Of a DNA stretch of 15,108 bases, positions 7,578 to 15,107 are shown piece after piece. The notes below the pieces were generated by a model that was not told the DNA's origin, did no database searches, and saw only the letters and a program-made list of their open reading frames with translations. Positions within the stretch are counted from its first letter, which is position 1, and the number at the start of each line of letters is the position of its first letter. Source of the stretch: Halieaceae bacterium UBA3479 (lineage in GTDB: Bacteria > Pseudomonadota > Gammaproteobacteria > Pseudomonadales > Halieaceae). The translations under genes were made by a program, and so were the position numbers. The stretch lies in assembly GCA_002377985.1 (NCBI GenBank), contig DFQW01000004.1:1-15108 (forward strand), written 5' to 3'.

Positions 7578-8221
7578 TTGAATACCCCCAGCGCTGCTGC
7601 GATCAAGGCAAAGGCATAAATCGCCAGTACTGATTTGTAGACCGGCGAGAGAGCTCGTGCGTAAGCCGCGTTTAATTCGGGGTCTTCGGGGGTCGATCCC
7701 AAGGCGATAAACAAATCAACGGCGGGTTTGAATAACAGATCAAGCAGCACCCCGGCGCAGAAGATTGCGCCCACCGCGAGTACTTTGAGAGCGAGCCAGT
7801 CCGGGGTGTCGGTTTGGGTAAGCAGGTAAACCCCCGCAATGCTGACGACCAGTGCAAGCACCAGATTCAGCGCCCAGTTGATTTTGGCGCTTTGCTCCTG
7901 AACCTTCGGGTCAGTGCTGAGGAAGCCGCGCCAGAGGATCAGCAGCCATACTGCCGCCGCCAGCCACATGACTCCCAGTGCCGCATCCGAGAGATTGAGC
8001 CAACCCGCTGCAACGGCCAGCTGACTGCCTGAGGGAATGATCAGGGTCAAAGCGGACCGGGGCAATCGATCCAGTACCATACCGAGTTGCAAGACAGTCT
8101 GCCGTGTCTCGATACTTAAACTCGTTCGCTCCGACCACCGGGCGGCAATGAAAACGCCGACGTCGGTTCCCACCCAGAAAACGAGCAACAAAATGTGCAG
8201 GTAAAGCCACAGACTCTCCAT
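7574..8221 (-). CDS. Polytopic membrane protein A, unknown function (paralogue of 14295-14945)
   Basis: Encodes 215 residues, with about six hydrophobic segments (roughly 4-25, 55-75, 80-97, 116-135, 142-164, 192-214), so it is an inner-membrane protein. The first helix carries LHILLLVFWVGTDVGVF with His9, Trp16, Gly18 and Asp20. A loop carries SIETRQT (36-42) and LDRLPRSA (50-57). Later marks are TPDWLALK (139-146) and FKP (164-166). Every one of these charged or aromatic marks recurs in the protein at 14295-14945, so they define a family and may bind a cofactor or ion. The N-terminal HxLxLVxWxG pattern recalls DUF2269- or CopD-like small membrane proteins, but I cannot assign the family firmly. 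A start with AGGGG upstream follows the coiled-coil gene by 10 bases, and its stop overlaps the SnoaL-like gene start. Confidence 0.88.
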   Translation of the reverse strand: MESLWLYLHILLLVFWVGTDVGVFIAARWSERTSLSIETRQTVLQLGMVLDRLPRSALTLIIPSGSQLAVAAGWLNLSDAALGVMWLAAAVWLLILWRGFLSTDPKVQEQSAKINWALNLVLALVVSIAGVYLLTQTDTPDWLALKVLAVGAIFCAGVLLDLLFKPAVDLFIALGSTPEDPELNAAYARALSPVYKSVLAIYAFALIAAALGVFK

Positions 8222-8231
8222 CGTTTATCCC

Positions 8232-8519
8232 CTATTGTTTTTGTGTGATGTTTGCGCCCGATTCCAGCACGTCTTTAATCAATTGAAACCGCGCCTGGGC
8301 CCATTGGGCATCCTGCTCCTGTGTAGGCTCAAATTGCTCCAGCGCTTCTCCGGTAATAACCCCCGATTGTGTCAGGAGAGCTTCGAGGGATTTGACGCGC
8401 TCGTTCAGCACTGAGTGTTCCGTCATTAGGCGCACAATAATTGCCAGCAAGCGATCGATTTCCGGGTCAGAGAAAAAAGCGGGGCGCCCCGCCTTCACGG
8501 CCTTTTTATCGACACTCAC
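8232..8519 (-). CDS. Small helical / coiled-coil protein, unknown function
   Basis: Encodes 95 residues from a GTG start (8517-8519) whose GTGA overlaps the stop of the methyltransferase gene by four bases, indicating coupled translation. A short basic N-terminus (KKAVKAGRP) is followed by a long amphipathic helix (about 18-50: DPEIDRLLAIIVRLM, then VLNERVKSLEALLT) with Leu/Val heptad character suited to dimerisation, and a second acidic helix (QDAQWAQARFQLIKDVLESG). No signal peptide, cysteine or enzyme motif is seen. Its fixed place between methyltransferase and membrane protein suggests a partner or assembly subunit for one of them. Function not recognised. Confidence 0.8.
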   Translation of the reverse strand: MSVDKKAVKAGRPAFFSDPEIDRLLAIIVRLMTEHSVLNERVKSLEALLTQSGVITGEALEQFEPTQEQDAQWAQARFQLIKDVLESGANITQKQ

Positions 8520-9685
8520 GCAACACCACCTTTTTGCGCGCCGAAGGCATACCAGGTAATGGTGTCCGACAACCTGCCGGTGTCGGAGTCGAAGGCCGCA
8601 TCTGCGCCAGAGGCAGCAGCAAACTCCGCCTCGCTGACATAAGTGAAGCGGGGCATAGTGGCCTGAAAAAAATCACTGGCAGAGAAGCCCGCGTCGGTGC
8701 AGAGCCCGACGTAGCTAAGATCGCGAAACTCCTTGTAAAAGGGTTCGTTGTTGTAAAAACAATCCCAGTCGAGATAAAAGGCATCGTAGGCGCCCAGTGC
8801 ATCGTTAGGGGGGAGCTCCATGTTAATTAGCACGCCACCCGGCTTCAGAATCCGGTGTGCTTCCTTAAAGAACGCCTTGATCAAATGGGTCGGTAATTCG
8901 TGGAGAAACATGGAGGAGAACACGATATCGGCACTTTCATCGCCATAGGGCAGGGCGTCACAACCCGCCTGCCGGAAATGGATGGGGACGCCAAACGCCT
9001 CTGCCCGAGCGTGCCCATATTGCAGGCAGGCGGGCGCGATATCTACACCCTGCACCTCAGCGTCGGGGAAAGTCTGTTTCCAGGGCAGCGTGTTGTGACC
9101 GATCGTGCACCCCACGTCCACTATTAACTGGGGTTTGAGCTCAGGCCACTTGAGGCGGGTGTAGTTGGCCATCGAGTGGCCAATGTCGTCCAGATTCTTG
9201 CCCATCACGCCAAATGAAAAGACCTCCAGCCCGTTGTCATAGACAACTCCCGCCTCGGCGTCGCCGCTACCCTGATAATTGCCGGGCATCAGGTGGACAT
9301 CCATGGCCTCGCTGTAAGCTGGCAGTTGGACGGTTGCATCAAGCGTGAGTGACCCGCCATGCGACGCTTCTGAGGGGCTATTAATGCGCTCAACGGATTC
9401 GGGGTCAGCGGCGATGGCCGTGAGTACCGATTGCCAGACCAGTTCCTGTGTGGCGCAACGCAAGCTCGAGTACCACTTAAAAAGATCGCGGCCCTTCAAA
9501 AATTGATGTACCGCCTCGCCCGAGGTGTGACCCTGCCCGGATTCGACGCTGGCTTTTTCATAGTCCGAGTGCATTTGGCCCGCGAGATCGGTTAGAACCC
9601 AGGCCCGCATCGATGAGGTAAAGCGCTCGCGCGCGCGCTGATCGAGATCCTTTTTCAGCGCAAGTGAGTGTTGCAGTCCGGCCAT
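8516..9685 (-). CDS. Class I SAM-dependent methyltransferase with a large N-terminal domain
   Basis: Encodes 389 residues. The ATG at 9683-9685 follows an excellent AGAGGTGA ribosome site. The C-terminal half is a class I Rossmann methyltransferase: motif I LIVDVGCTIGHNT (187-199), motif II acidic residue in VQGVDIAPA (Asp215), FRQAGCDALPYGDESADIVFSSMFLHELP (motif III region, starting at residue 237 in two parts), and HRILKPGGVLINME (277-290). This is the Methyltransf_11/UbiE-like pattern. The N-terminal about 180 residues (KGRDLFKWYSSLRC, then MPGNYQGSGDAEAGVVYDNG) are not part of the core fold and probably supply substrate specificity. Small lipophilic molecules, quinones or acids are typical substrates of such enzymes, but none can be chosen here. 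It is the first gene of the five-gene operon, divergent from receptor 2. The class assignment is firm; the substrate is unknown. Confidence 0.9.
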   Translation of the reverse strand: MAGLQHSLALKKDLDQRARERFTSSMRAWVLTDLAGQMHSDYEKASVESGQGHTSGEAVHQFLKGRDLFKWYSSLRCATQELVWQSVLTAIAADPESVERINSPSEASHGGSLTLDATVQLPAYSEAMDVHLMPGNYQGSGDAEAGVVYDNGLEVFSFGVMGKNLDDIGHSMANYTRLKWPELKPQLIVDVGCTIGHNTLPWKQTFPDAEVQGVDIAPACLQYGHARAEAFGVPIHFRQAGCDALPYGDESADIVFSSMFLHELPTHLIKAFFKEAHRILKPGGVLINMELPPNDALGAYDAFYLDWDCFYNNEPFYKEFRDLSYVGLCTDAGFSASDFFQATMPRFTYVSEAEFAAASGADAAFDSDTGRLSDTITWYAFGAQKGGVA

Positions 9686-9838
9686 CGGTCACCTCTTTTT
9701 TGTAGTGTTACCTGAATTGTGGGTATTTAGGCGTTGCTCGTGGTTGATTGACGGCTAAGTCTAATGATATACCGATCATACAAAACCGTGGTGGCCGTCA
9801 TGCGACACCATGAAAATAAACTATCGGGGAGCCTTCGA
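9686..9838. promoter_or_regulatory. Divergent promoter region for the methyltransferase operon and receptor 2
   Basis: This 153-bp gap separates two divergent transcription units, so it must hold both promoters. On the + strand a weak pair, TTGATT (9744-9749) with TATACC (9768-9773), has an 18-bp spacer. A short inverted repeat, ATGAT-ATACCG-ATCAT (9764-9779), overlaps that -10 position and could be an operator. No clear - strand promoter stood out. GGAG at 9828-9831, seven bases before the ATG at 9839, is the receptor 2 ribosome site. The TTGAr-N5-yTCAA palindromes found upstream of receptor 1 are absent here. Confidence 0.4.
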
Positions 9839-12001
9839 ATGAGAAAATCAGTGAACCACAAGTATGCGCCGCTCTTGCTGGCCGCGGCCGTTGCGACGCC
9901 CAGCGTGACCTTGGCCCAGCTGGAGGAGGTCATCGTGACCTCGGAACGGCGTCAGGCTTCTGTGCAGGATGTGCCGGTTGCGGTAAGCGCATTTAATGAG
10001 GAACTGGTTGAGCAACTCCAAATTGACGACACGCTGGACTTGATTCACGTTGTACCCAATATGTTTGGCGGCAATAACACCGGTCTGGGTACCGCCAACA
10101 TGTATTACCTAAGGGCTCAGGGTAACGACGAGTCTATCGCCACTTTCGATCCCCCCGTAGGGACTTACGTAGACGACGTCTACATTACCCGGCAGAACAT
10201 CAATAACGTTGCCCTGTTTGACGTCGAGCGCATCGAGGTGCTGCGTGGGCCCCAGGGCACGTTGTATGGCCGCAATACTACCGGCGGTGCGCTCAGCGTC
10301 ATTATGAAAAAACCCGGGGAATCTTTCGGCGGGTTCGTCGAGGCGGGCGCGGGCTCCTACGGACGCACGACATTACGCGCCAGCGTTGACATCCCGTTGA
10401 GCGACAACCTGCTGACCAAAATCTCGGGCTACTGGGTTGAAGATGATGGTTATCTTGAAAATCGCAGGGATGGAAAAGACTACAATAACGCTGAGCTCTC
10501 AGGCATCAGAGCAGCGATGCGATGGCTGATCTCAGACTCCATGACCTGGGATCTGGCGATCGATGGTGGTACGACCGAGTTCTCCAATATTCATGGCTTT
10601 GTCGATGGTGATGATCGCATTACAACCTCGGGCCTGCCTGGGGGTTTGGCCGTATTTGGCGGTGCCGCAGGCAATAAAGCGGACTATGGCAATGAAGTGC
10701 AGACGTTCAATATCACGTCTAATTTGTCCTGGGATGCCTGGGGTGGAACAGCCAATTTTATCGTCGGGAATCGGCAGATTGATCACGATTTTCTTTTGAA
10801 TTTCCCTTTCAATCAGGCGCTCCCCGATTTCTTCGTCATCGACAATATTGGTGAGCACGACATGTTTTCGGCAGAGCTCAAGTGGTCTGGTGACATCATG
10901 GATGGTCGCGCCTTCCTGCAGACCGGCGTGTATTACATGGATGAGGAAAACACCACTGACTTCCGCGACTATCTCGATTTTGCGTTTTTGGGTGCGCCCG
11001 TACCGCCATCGTCGCTCTGGTTCAATATTGCTGATCGTGTGATGGATAACACCACCGAAAGTTTTGCTGTGTATGCTCAGGCAGATATCCAGGTGGGCGA
11101 GAACGGCACCTTGACGCTGGGAGTGCGTTACACCGACGAAGAAAAAGAGGTGGACTTCACGGGGTCGGTGAATTCCGCAGCCATGGTGGCGGCCGGTATC
11201 CCCTTGTCCCAAAGTGAGGATGAGTTCACCCCCCGTATCGCTTATGCGCATCGATTTACTGACAGCTTGATGATGTATGCCTCAGCAACCAACGGTTTTA
11301 AGTCCGGTGGGTGGAATGCACGGGGTTCAAGCTCTACCGCATTACAGGCGTTTGGCCCAGAGACGATTTGGTCTTATGAGTTGGGTATGCGCGGTGAGTG
11401 GATGGATGACAGATTGCGCACCAATATCACTGCTTTCTATTCCGATTTGGAGGATCTACAAACGACCTCCGCCACCCCAGATGGTCAGTTTTTGACCACC
11501 AATGCGGGGGGGCTGAGAGTGCCCGGAATCGAGGCCGAGATTACTGCTTTGCCGACCGATAACTGGAATATCTTTGCCTCAATGGGCTGGCAGAACGCGG
11601 AATACCAAGACCTGCCCGGCGGCTGTGTGACGCCCAACGCCAACCTTGCTGCCTACGATGTCAATTGTAATGTGGCGGAACCTAAGCGAAGCCCGCACCA
11701 AACCTACACACTGGGGACCTCGGCCGATTTCAATCTGGCGGGGTTCACGGTAACGCCAAACATCATGCTCCGTTACATTGGCGCCCAGTTCCCGGGTACC
11801 CGTAGCCTCGGCTACAACGAGTCCGTCACCTTATTGAACGCAGGCGTCAAAGTGGTGATGCCCAACGAGCGTTGGGAGTTGAACCTGGAGTGCAAGAACT
11901 GCGGCGACAAAGTGTATAACCAGTCCATCTTGTTCACGCCATACTTTAATCTTCCCATGACCTATATGGCGACGGTGAGGTACCGATTCGGCGATTCGTA
12001 G
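9839..12001 (+). CDS. TonB-dependent outer-membrane receptor 2
   Basis: Encodes 720 residues. The ATG at 9839 has GGAG seven bases upstream and gives a clean signal peptide (cleavage likely after TLA, about residue 26). An open frame from 9764 would add a non-signal N-terminus and is rejected. The TonB box LEEVIVT (28-34) is followed by the plug (about 40-158), with IEVLRGPQGTLYGRNTTGG at 132-150, and a beta barrel. It is about 100 residues shorter than receptor 1 and clearly a different subfamily. The barrel end reads RYRFGDS, so three residues follow the usual terminal aromatic. Cysteines occur in GGCV...VNCN and near the end in ECKNCGDKVYNQ, where many relatives have a KNLxDxxY motif. It is divergent from the methyltransferase operon, which makes shared regulation and a shared substrate plausible. 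Substrate unknown. Confidence 0.95.
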   Translation: MRKSVNHKYAPLLLAAAVATPSVTLAQLEEVIVTSERRQASVQDVPVAVSAFNEELVEQLQIDDTLDLIHVVPNMFGGNNTGLGTANMYYLRAQGNDESIATFDPPVGTYVDDVYITRQNINNVALFDVERIEVLRGPQGTLYGRNTTGGALSVIMKKPGESFGGFVEAGAGSYGRTTLRASVDIPLSDNLLTKISGYWVEDDGYLENRRDGKDYNNAELSGIRAAMRWLISDSMTWDLAIDGGTTEFSNIHGFVDGDDRITTSGLPGGLAVFGGAAGNKADYGNEVQTFNITSNLSWDAWGGTANFIVGNRQIDHDFLLNFPFNQALPDFFVIDNIGEHDMFSAELKWSGDIMDGRAFLQTGVYYMDEENTTDFRDYLDFAFLGAPVPPSSLWFNIADRVMDNTTESFAVYAQADIQVGENGTLTLGVRYTDEEKEVDFTGSVNSAAMVAAGIPLSQSEDEFTPRIAYAHRFTDSLMMYASATNGFKSGGWNARGSSSTALQAFGPETIWSYELGMRGEWMDDRLRTNITAFYSDLEDLQTTSATPDGQFLTTNAGGLRVPGIEAEITALPTDNWNIFASMGWQNAEYQDLPGGCVTPNANLAAYDVNCNVAEPKRSPHQTYTLGTSADFNLAGFTVTPNIMLRYIGAQFPGTRSLGYNESVTLLNAGVKVVMPNERWELNLECKNCGDKVYNQSILFTPYFNLPMTYMATVRYRFGDS

Positions 12002-12034
12002 CAGTAAAGTCTCGCGATCTTAAACGGCGCAGCG

Positions 12035-12067
12035 CCCCGCTCGACTCAAGTCGGGCGGGGTTTTTTT
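12035..12067 (+). terminator. Intrinsic terminator of receptor 2
   Basis: CCCCGCTCGAC (12035-12045) pairs with its partner ending GGGCGGGG (12060), with one T-G wobble, around a short loop centred at TCAA (12046-12049). Seven T follow (12061-12067). It begins 34 bases after the receptor stop. No A-tract precedes it, so it should act only on the + strand. Between here and the SDR stop at 12181 I see no gene, only a 10-bp palindrome CTCAATTGAG at 12083-12092. Confidence 0.9.
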
Positions 12068-12180
12068 CGACTGCGAAGAGGCCTCAATTGAGCAATGGGG
12101 TATCAGGATTCGCACCTTCACTCATGGCTTAATCAGCGGACGCGGATTTTGTGCGACACTTTTCCATGCTTGTCGCCAGA

Positions 12181-12996
12181 TCAGTGGACTTCTTCACCTC
12201 CACTCACATTGATGGCCTCGCCGGTGATGAAACTGGCGTCATCCGATGCCAGGAAGGCGCACATTGCTGCGGTATCAGATGCCTGACCAATACGCTGTAG
12301 CGGGATGCGCGCGGCCATGTCGCGGAGATATTCTGCTTCCGATAGGCCTTTAAACGCCGAGAAATAGGCGTTCTGCGCACTTCCCAGCCCAGTGGTCACA
12401 TGATTGGGACACACGGCATTTACGGTAATCCCGGCGGCGCCATAGTCGATGGCGGCAGTGCGGGTGAGGCCAATCACACCATGCTTCGCCGCGCAGTAGG
12501 GCGCCATGTGGGGAAATCCTGATTTGGCTGCTTGACTGGCGATGTTGATAATCCGGCCACCTTCTCCTGCCGCCTCCATGTGCCGGGCGGCGGCCTGAGT
12601 ACAAAGAAATACACCGCTTAGCGTGACATCAAGCACCAGATTCCATTCTTCAGGGGTCACCTCGCGGGTGTGTTTCATGACAAAACCGATGCCGGCATTG
12701 TTCACGAGGACATCAATGCGGCCGTATGTCTCCAGCACGGTGGCAAAGAGTTCGTTAACAGACTCTGGTGACCGCACATCACAGGGTGTCCACAATACCT
12801 CGCCACCCTCGGTTTTAAGAGCGTCAGCCACAGACTGCATCTCGACAGTGTCGGCGAGATGATCGGTAGCCGGGCCCCCGATATCCGTGACCACCACTCG
12901 GTAGCCGTCTCGCGCAAACCGCCGCAAAATGGCCTCCCCAAGACCTCCATGTCGGCCAGAGCCGGTGCATACAATCACTTTTTGACCTGCTGTCAT
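12181..12996 (-). CDS. Short-chain dehydrogenase/reductase (SDR), NAD(P)-dependent
   Basis: Encodes 271 residues. The ATG at 12994-12996 is preceded by GGGAGA eight bases away; an in-frame Met 69 codons earlier would overlap the transporter gene and is rejected. It is a classical SDR. The glycine-rich loop TGSGRHGGLG (11-20) is a two-residue-longer variant of TGxxxGxG. Asp38 after the second strand (VVVTDIGG) favours NAD over NADP. NNAG is at 99-102, and the catalytic set is Ser154 (NIAS), Tyr167 and Lys171 (YCAAK). The C-terminus has FITGEAINVSGG. It should oxidise or reduce a secondary alcohol/ketone on an unknown substrate, in the cytoplasm. It lies 106 bases downstream of the MFS gene on the same strand and may be co-transcribed with it. 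Confidence 0.92.
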   Translation of the reverse strand: MTAGQKVIVCTGSGRHGGLGEAILRRFARDGYRVVVTDIGGPATDHLADTVEMQSVADALKTEGGEVLWTPCDVRSPESVNELFATVLETYGRIDVLVNNAGIGFVMKHTREVTPEEWNLVLDVTLSGVFLCTQAAARHMEAAGEGGRIINIASQAAKSGFPHMAPYCAAKHGVIGLTRTAAIDYGAAGITVNAVCPNHVTTGLGSAQNAYFSAFKGLSEAEYLRDMAARIPLQRIGQASDTAAMCAFLASDDASFITGEAINVSGGEEVH

Positions 12997-13102
12997 AACG
13001 TCGATCTCCCTGATTTCGGTAGCACTTCGGCGGCGCGATCGTGCTGGTGCAGGCTTGAGCAGCGTAACCTGTTCTCTTGTGTGTCTGAGGAAATTTGCAC
13101 GC

Positions 13103-14263
13103 TTAGCGCGCAGTGTTCCCTCGGTGTGCCCCATGCCAGCACACGGCGAATCCGATGCCGGCGCCTGCAAAACACAACATAATCCATGCCGGGTTGGCTT
13201 CATAGCAGGCGGCCCCCAACCAGGAAAACGCGCCGGCCATGGTCATACCCATTGAGCTGGAAAGTCCCGCTGCGCTGCCGCTCAATTGTGGCACGGCATT
13301 GACGGCCCCAAACATGGTGCTAGGAGTCAGGATGCCCGACAGCAGCATGGCACTAAAAAAAGGAACCACCACCGTGAGTAGAGACAGGCCCTGCAGACTA
13401 ACCAGCAAAATGGTGGAGACTGATACCACTGCAAGCGCGATGACAGCGCGACGTTGCCACTTGTGTGTCCCTATTGCCGCGGAATGACTGAGTAGAAATG
13501 ATCCGCCAACGTAAATCAGCGCACTACCGCCCCAGACAAAGCTAAAAGCGGTCATCGACAAACCGAACTGCTGGGTAAATAACAGGCTGCCGGTTGATAG
13601 CAGCGCAAAAACCATTCCCTGCAAAAAACCAAAGGCGCTGGTATGGCCCCAGAATGGGGCCGAACGCAGCAGCGATACATAGCCGCCAAGCGATGCGCGA
13701 TTTGGTGCCTCTCCCACCGCTGTACCGCCAGGGATATGTAGATAGCACAGTATTAGCAGCGCAATGCCGAGAATTGTGAGCAGCATGAACACCGAATTGA
13801 GGCCGAGGAGTGGCGCCATAACGCCGCCAATCACGGGGGCAATAACGGGCGTGAACCCCATAGCGGCTGTGAGCAGTCCGAATGCCTTTAGCGCTTCTTG
13901 GGGAGGAAGGTAATCCCGGATAATGCTGCGTGCCACAACAGTCCCCACGCCCACCCCGATCGCTTGCACAAAGCGCAAAATGATCATGTCGCTTAGGGTG
14001 TGGGCGAATACCAACAGTGCGCTGGCGCCGACAAACACCGCAAAGCCCGCCAGCAGAACCGGCCGCTTCCCCATTCGATCCGCGACGATGCCAAAAATCG
14101 GCTGGCTCAGCGCCAGACCCAGAACATAGACCGAGAACAAATACTGCAATTCCCGTGCGCTGTGATGCATCGACTGGCCGAGTATCGGTATGAGCGGGAC
14201 CATAATTGACACGCCGAAAGGCGAGAGGCTGCTGATTGCGGCCAGCAGCCACCGGGATACCAT
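13103..14263 (-). CDS. MFS transporter, Bcr/CflA-like drug-resistance type
   Basis: Encodes 386 residues from the ATG at 14261-14263, typical for 12-helix Bcr/CflA transporters; an upstream TTG six codons earlier is possible. The loop between helices 2 and 3 has motif A, GIVADRMGKRP (58-68). RFVQAIGVGVGTVVARSIIRDY (97-118, in two parts) matches the helix-4 signature with Arg97, Gln100, Arg112 and Asp117. The late segment PQLSGSAAGLSSSMG matches the family's helix-11 region. Members of this family export drugs and small metabolites in exchange for protons across the inner membrane. The helix-1 acidic residue that I recall in Bcr (IDMYLP) is Ser19 here (VSIMVP), so coupling or substrate charge may differ. 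It starts 31 bases after the stop of membrane protein B and is probably co-transcribed with it. Export versus import of the cluster's compound is open. Confidence 0.88.
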   Translation of the reverse strand: MVSRWLLAAISSLSPFGVSIMVPLIPILGQSMHHSARELQYLFSVYVLGLALSQPIFGIVADRMGKRPVLLAGFAVFVGASALLVFAHTLSDMIILRFVQAIGVGVGTVVARSIIRDYLPPQEALKAFGLLTAAMGFTPVIAPVIGGVMAPLLGLNSVFMLLTILGIALLILCYLHIPGGTAVGEAPNRASLGGYVSLLRSAPFWGHTSAFGFLQGMVFALLSTGSLLFTQQFGLSMTAFSFVWGGSALIYVGGSFLLSHSAAIGTHKWQRRAVIALAVVSVSTILLVSLQGLSLLTVVVPFFSAMLLSGILTPSTMFGAVNAVPQLSGSAAGLSSSMGMTMAGAFSWLGAACYEANPAWIMLCFAGAGIGFAVCWHGAHRGNTAR

Positions 14264-14294
14264 CAAGCCAGACTGGGTCAACGTGAGACTTGCA

Positions 14295-14945
14295 TCACAG
14301 CGCGATGACTTTGAGACCCAGAGCCGCGTTGAGAAACAACCCAAACCAAATAAGCCAGACAAAGCGGCGAGCGGCTCCCATGTGGGCCACCATTGCGGCA
14401 TTGCTGTCATCGTTGGCGCCCTGCTGAAGCATGTGGGTATAGGCAATAGCAAAGGGTTTAAGGGCAAACCGCACGGCGATGCCACAGGCCACCAGCCCTG
14501 CAAACACGAGGATTTTCAGTGCCATCCAGCCTGGCAAGTCGAGCGACGTCCCAATCAGCGCCCCCGTCACCAGCGCGGCAACCACGCCGAAGCGCAGGCG
14601 CAGGTCCCAAGCGGTCAGTGCGGGCCATCGTTGACCAACAGCACTGTGGATGGCCGCAATCAGGCCTATCCAAATCGCAACCAGAAACCATGCCACGAGT
14701 ACAAGCATATCGGGTAGCAACGTGGGCCAGCGCAACGCGGCGAGATGACATCCGGTCCCCAGCATAATCGGCATTGCGAGCCGCGGGCCCATGTCGCAGG
14801 CCATGAGAATACTGAAGGCAGTTTGGCGCGCCTCAACCCCCAGGTCATCTCGTAAAACGTAACGGCTGGATAAAAAAGTGCCCAGATCACCCCCGAGCCA
14901 GTAAACCAGACCCAGAACATGGATATACAAAAGCAGGGTATACAT
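14295..14945 (-). CDS. Polytopic membrane protein B, unknown function (paralogue of 7574-8221)
   Basis: Encodes 216 residues; the ATG at 14943-14945 has AGGAGA eight bases upstream. It has about six membrane segments. Aligned by hand without gaps, residues 1-92 match membrane protein A at 34 positions, including YxH (7-9), WxGxDxG (16-22), Arg28, Arg32, ExRQT (38-42), MxxD (48-51), PRxA (54-57) and Asp79/Trp86/Trp92. After a two-residue shift, DLPGWMALK (136-144) and LKP (162-164) match as well. The two proteins are therefore one family, and the conserved His, Asp, Arg and Glu residues are candidate ligand or proton sites. It lies directly upstream of the MFS transporter, 31 bases apart, so the two are likely co-expressed. 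Family name and activity are unknown to me. Confidence 0.88.
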   Translation of the reverse strand: MYTLLLYIHVLGLVYWLGGDLGTFLSSRYVLRDDLGVEARQTAFSILMACDMGPRLAMPIMLGTGCHLAALRWPTLLPDMLVLVAWFLVAIWIGLIAAIHSAVGQRWPALTAWDLRLRFGVVAALVTGALIGTSLDLPGWMALKILVFAGLVACGIAVRFALKPFAIAYTHMLQQGANDDSNAAMVAHMGAARRFVWLIWFGLFLNAALGLKVIAL

Positions 14946-15041
14946 TCAGGCAATCTCCTATGGGCGGCCAATCACATGATGGTGGATCCGGCGTCTTAGC
15001 GTTGCATTTATCAGGTTATGTACAAGGGTATGGCTACAGCG

Positions 15042-15107
15042 TTATGGCGTTTGCGCGATGCTGATTTCGGTCAACTCGTAATAGGTCTGCATATAGCCCT
15101 CGGCCCG
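15042..15107 (-). CDS. C-terminal fragment of an unidentified protein (5' end outside window)
   Basis: Read from the right edge, one - strand frame is open and ends at a TAA (15042-15044). It gives the last 21 residues, RAEGYMQTYYELTEISIAQT plus a final P. The composition is credible for the end of a real protein, but the fragment is too short to identify. It is on the same strand as membrane protein B, whose start lies 96 bases downstream, so it could be an upstream operon member. The 96-base gap contains the AGGAGA ribosome site of protein B and no terminator that I can see. Confidence 0.45.
   Translation of the reverse strand, partial: RAEGYMQTYYELTEISIAQTP

Noticed and set aside
10532..11251. 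Antisense open frame of 239 codons inside receptor 2
   Set aside because: It is a codon-bias shadow of the receptor gene, lacks a ribosome site, and its translation shows no domain or signal features.
12083..12092. Palindrome CTCAATTGAG, resembling the half-sites upstream of receptor 1
   Set aside because: The half-sites face outward with no spacer, and it lies between two gene ends, so a shared operator is unlikely.
12997..13203. Upstream ATG extending the SDR by 69 residues
   Set aside because: It would overlap the MFS gene and add basic, non-SDR sequence; the ATG at 12996 has GGGAGA and begins just before the first Rossmann strand.
13542..14252. Open frame of 236 codons on the - strand in another phase within the MFS gene
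   Set aside because: It overlaps a well-supported 12-helix transporter; its translation is Arg/Gly/Ser-rich, out-of-frame sequence with no hydrophobic helices.
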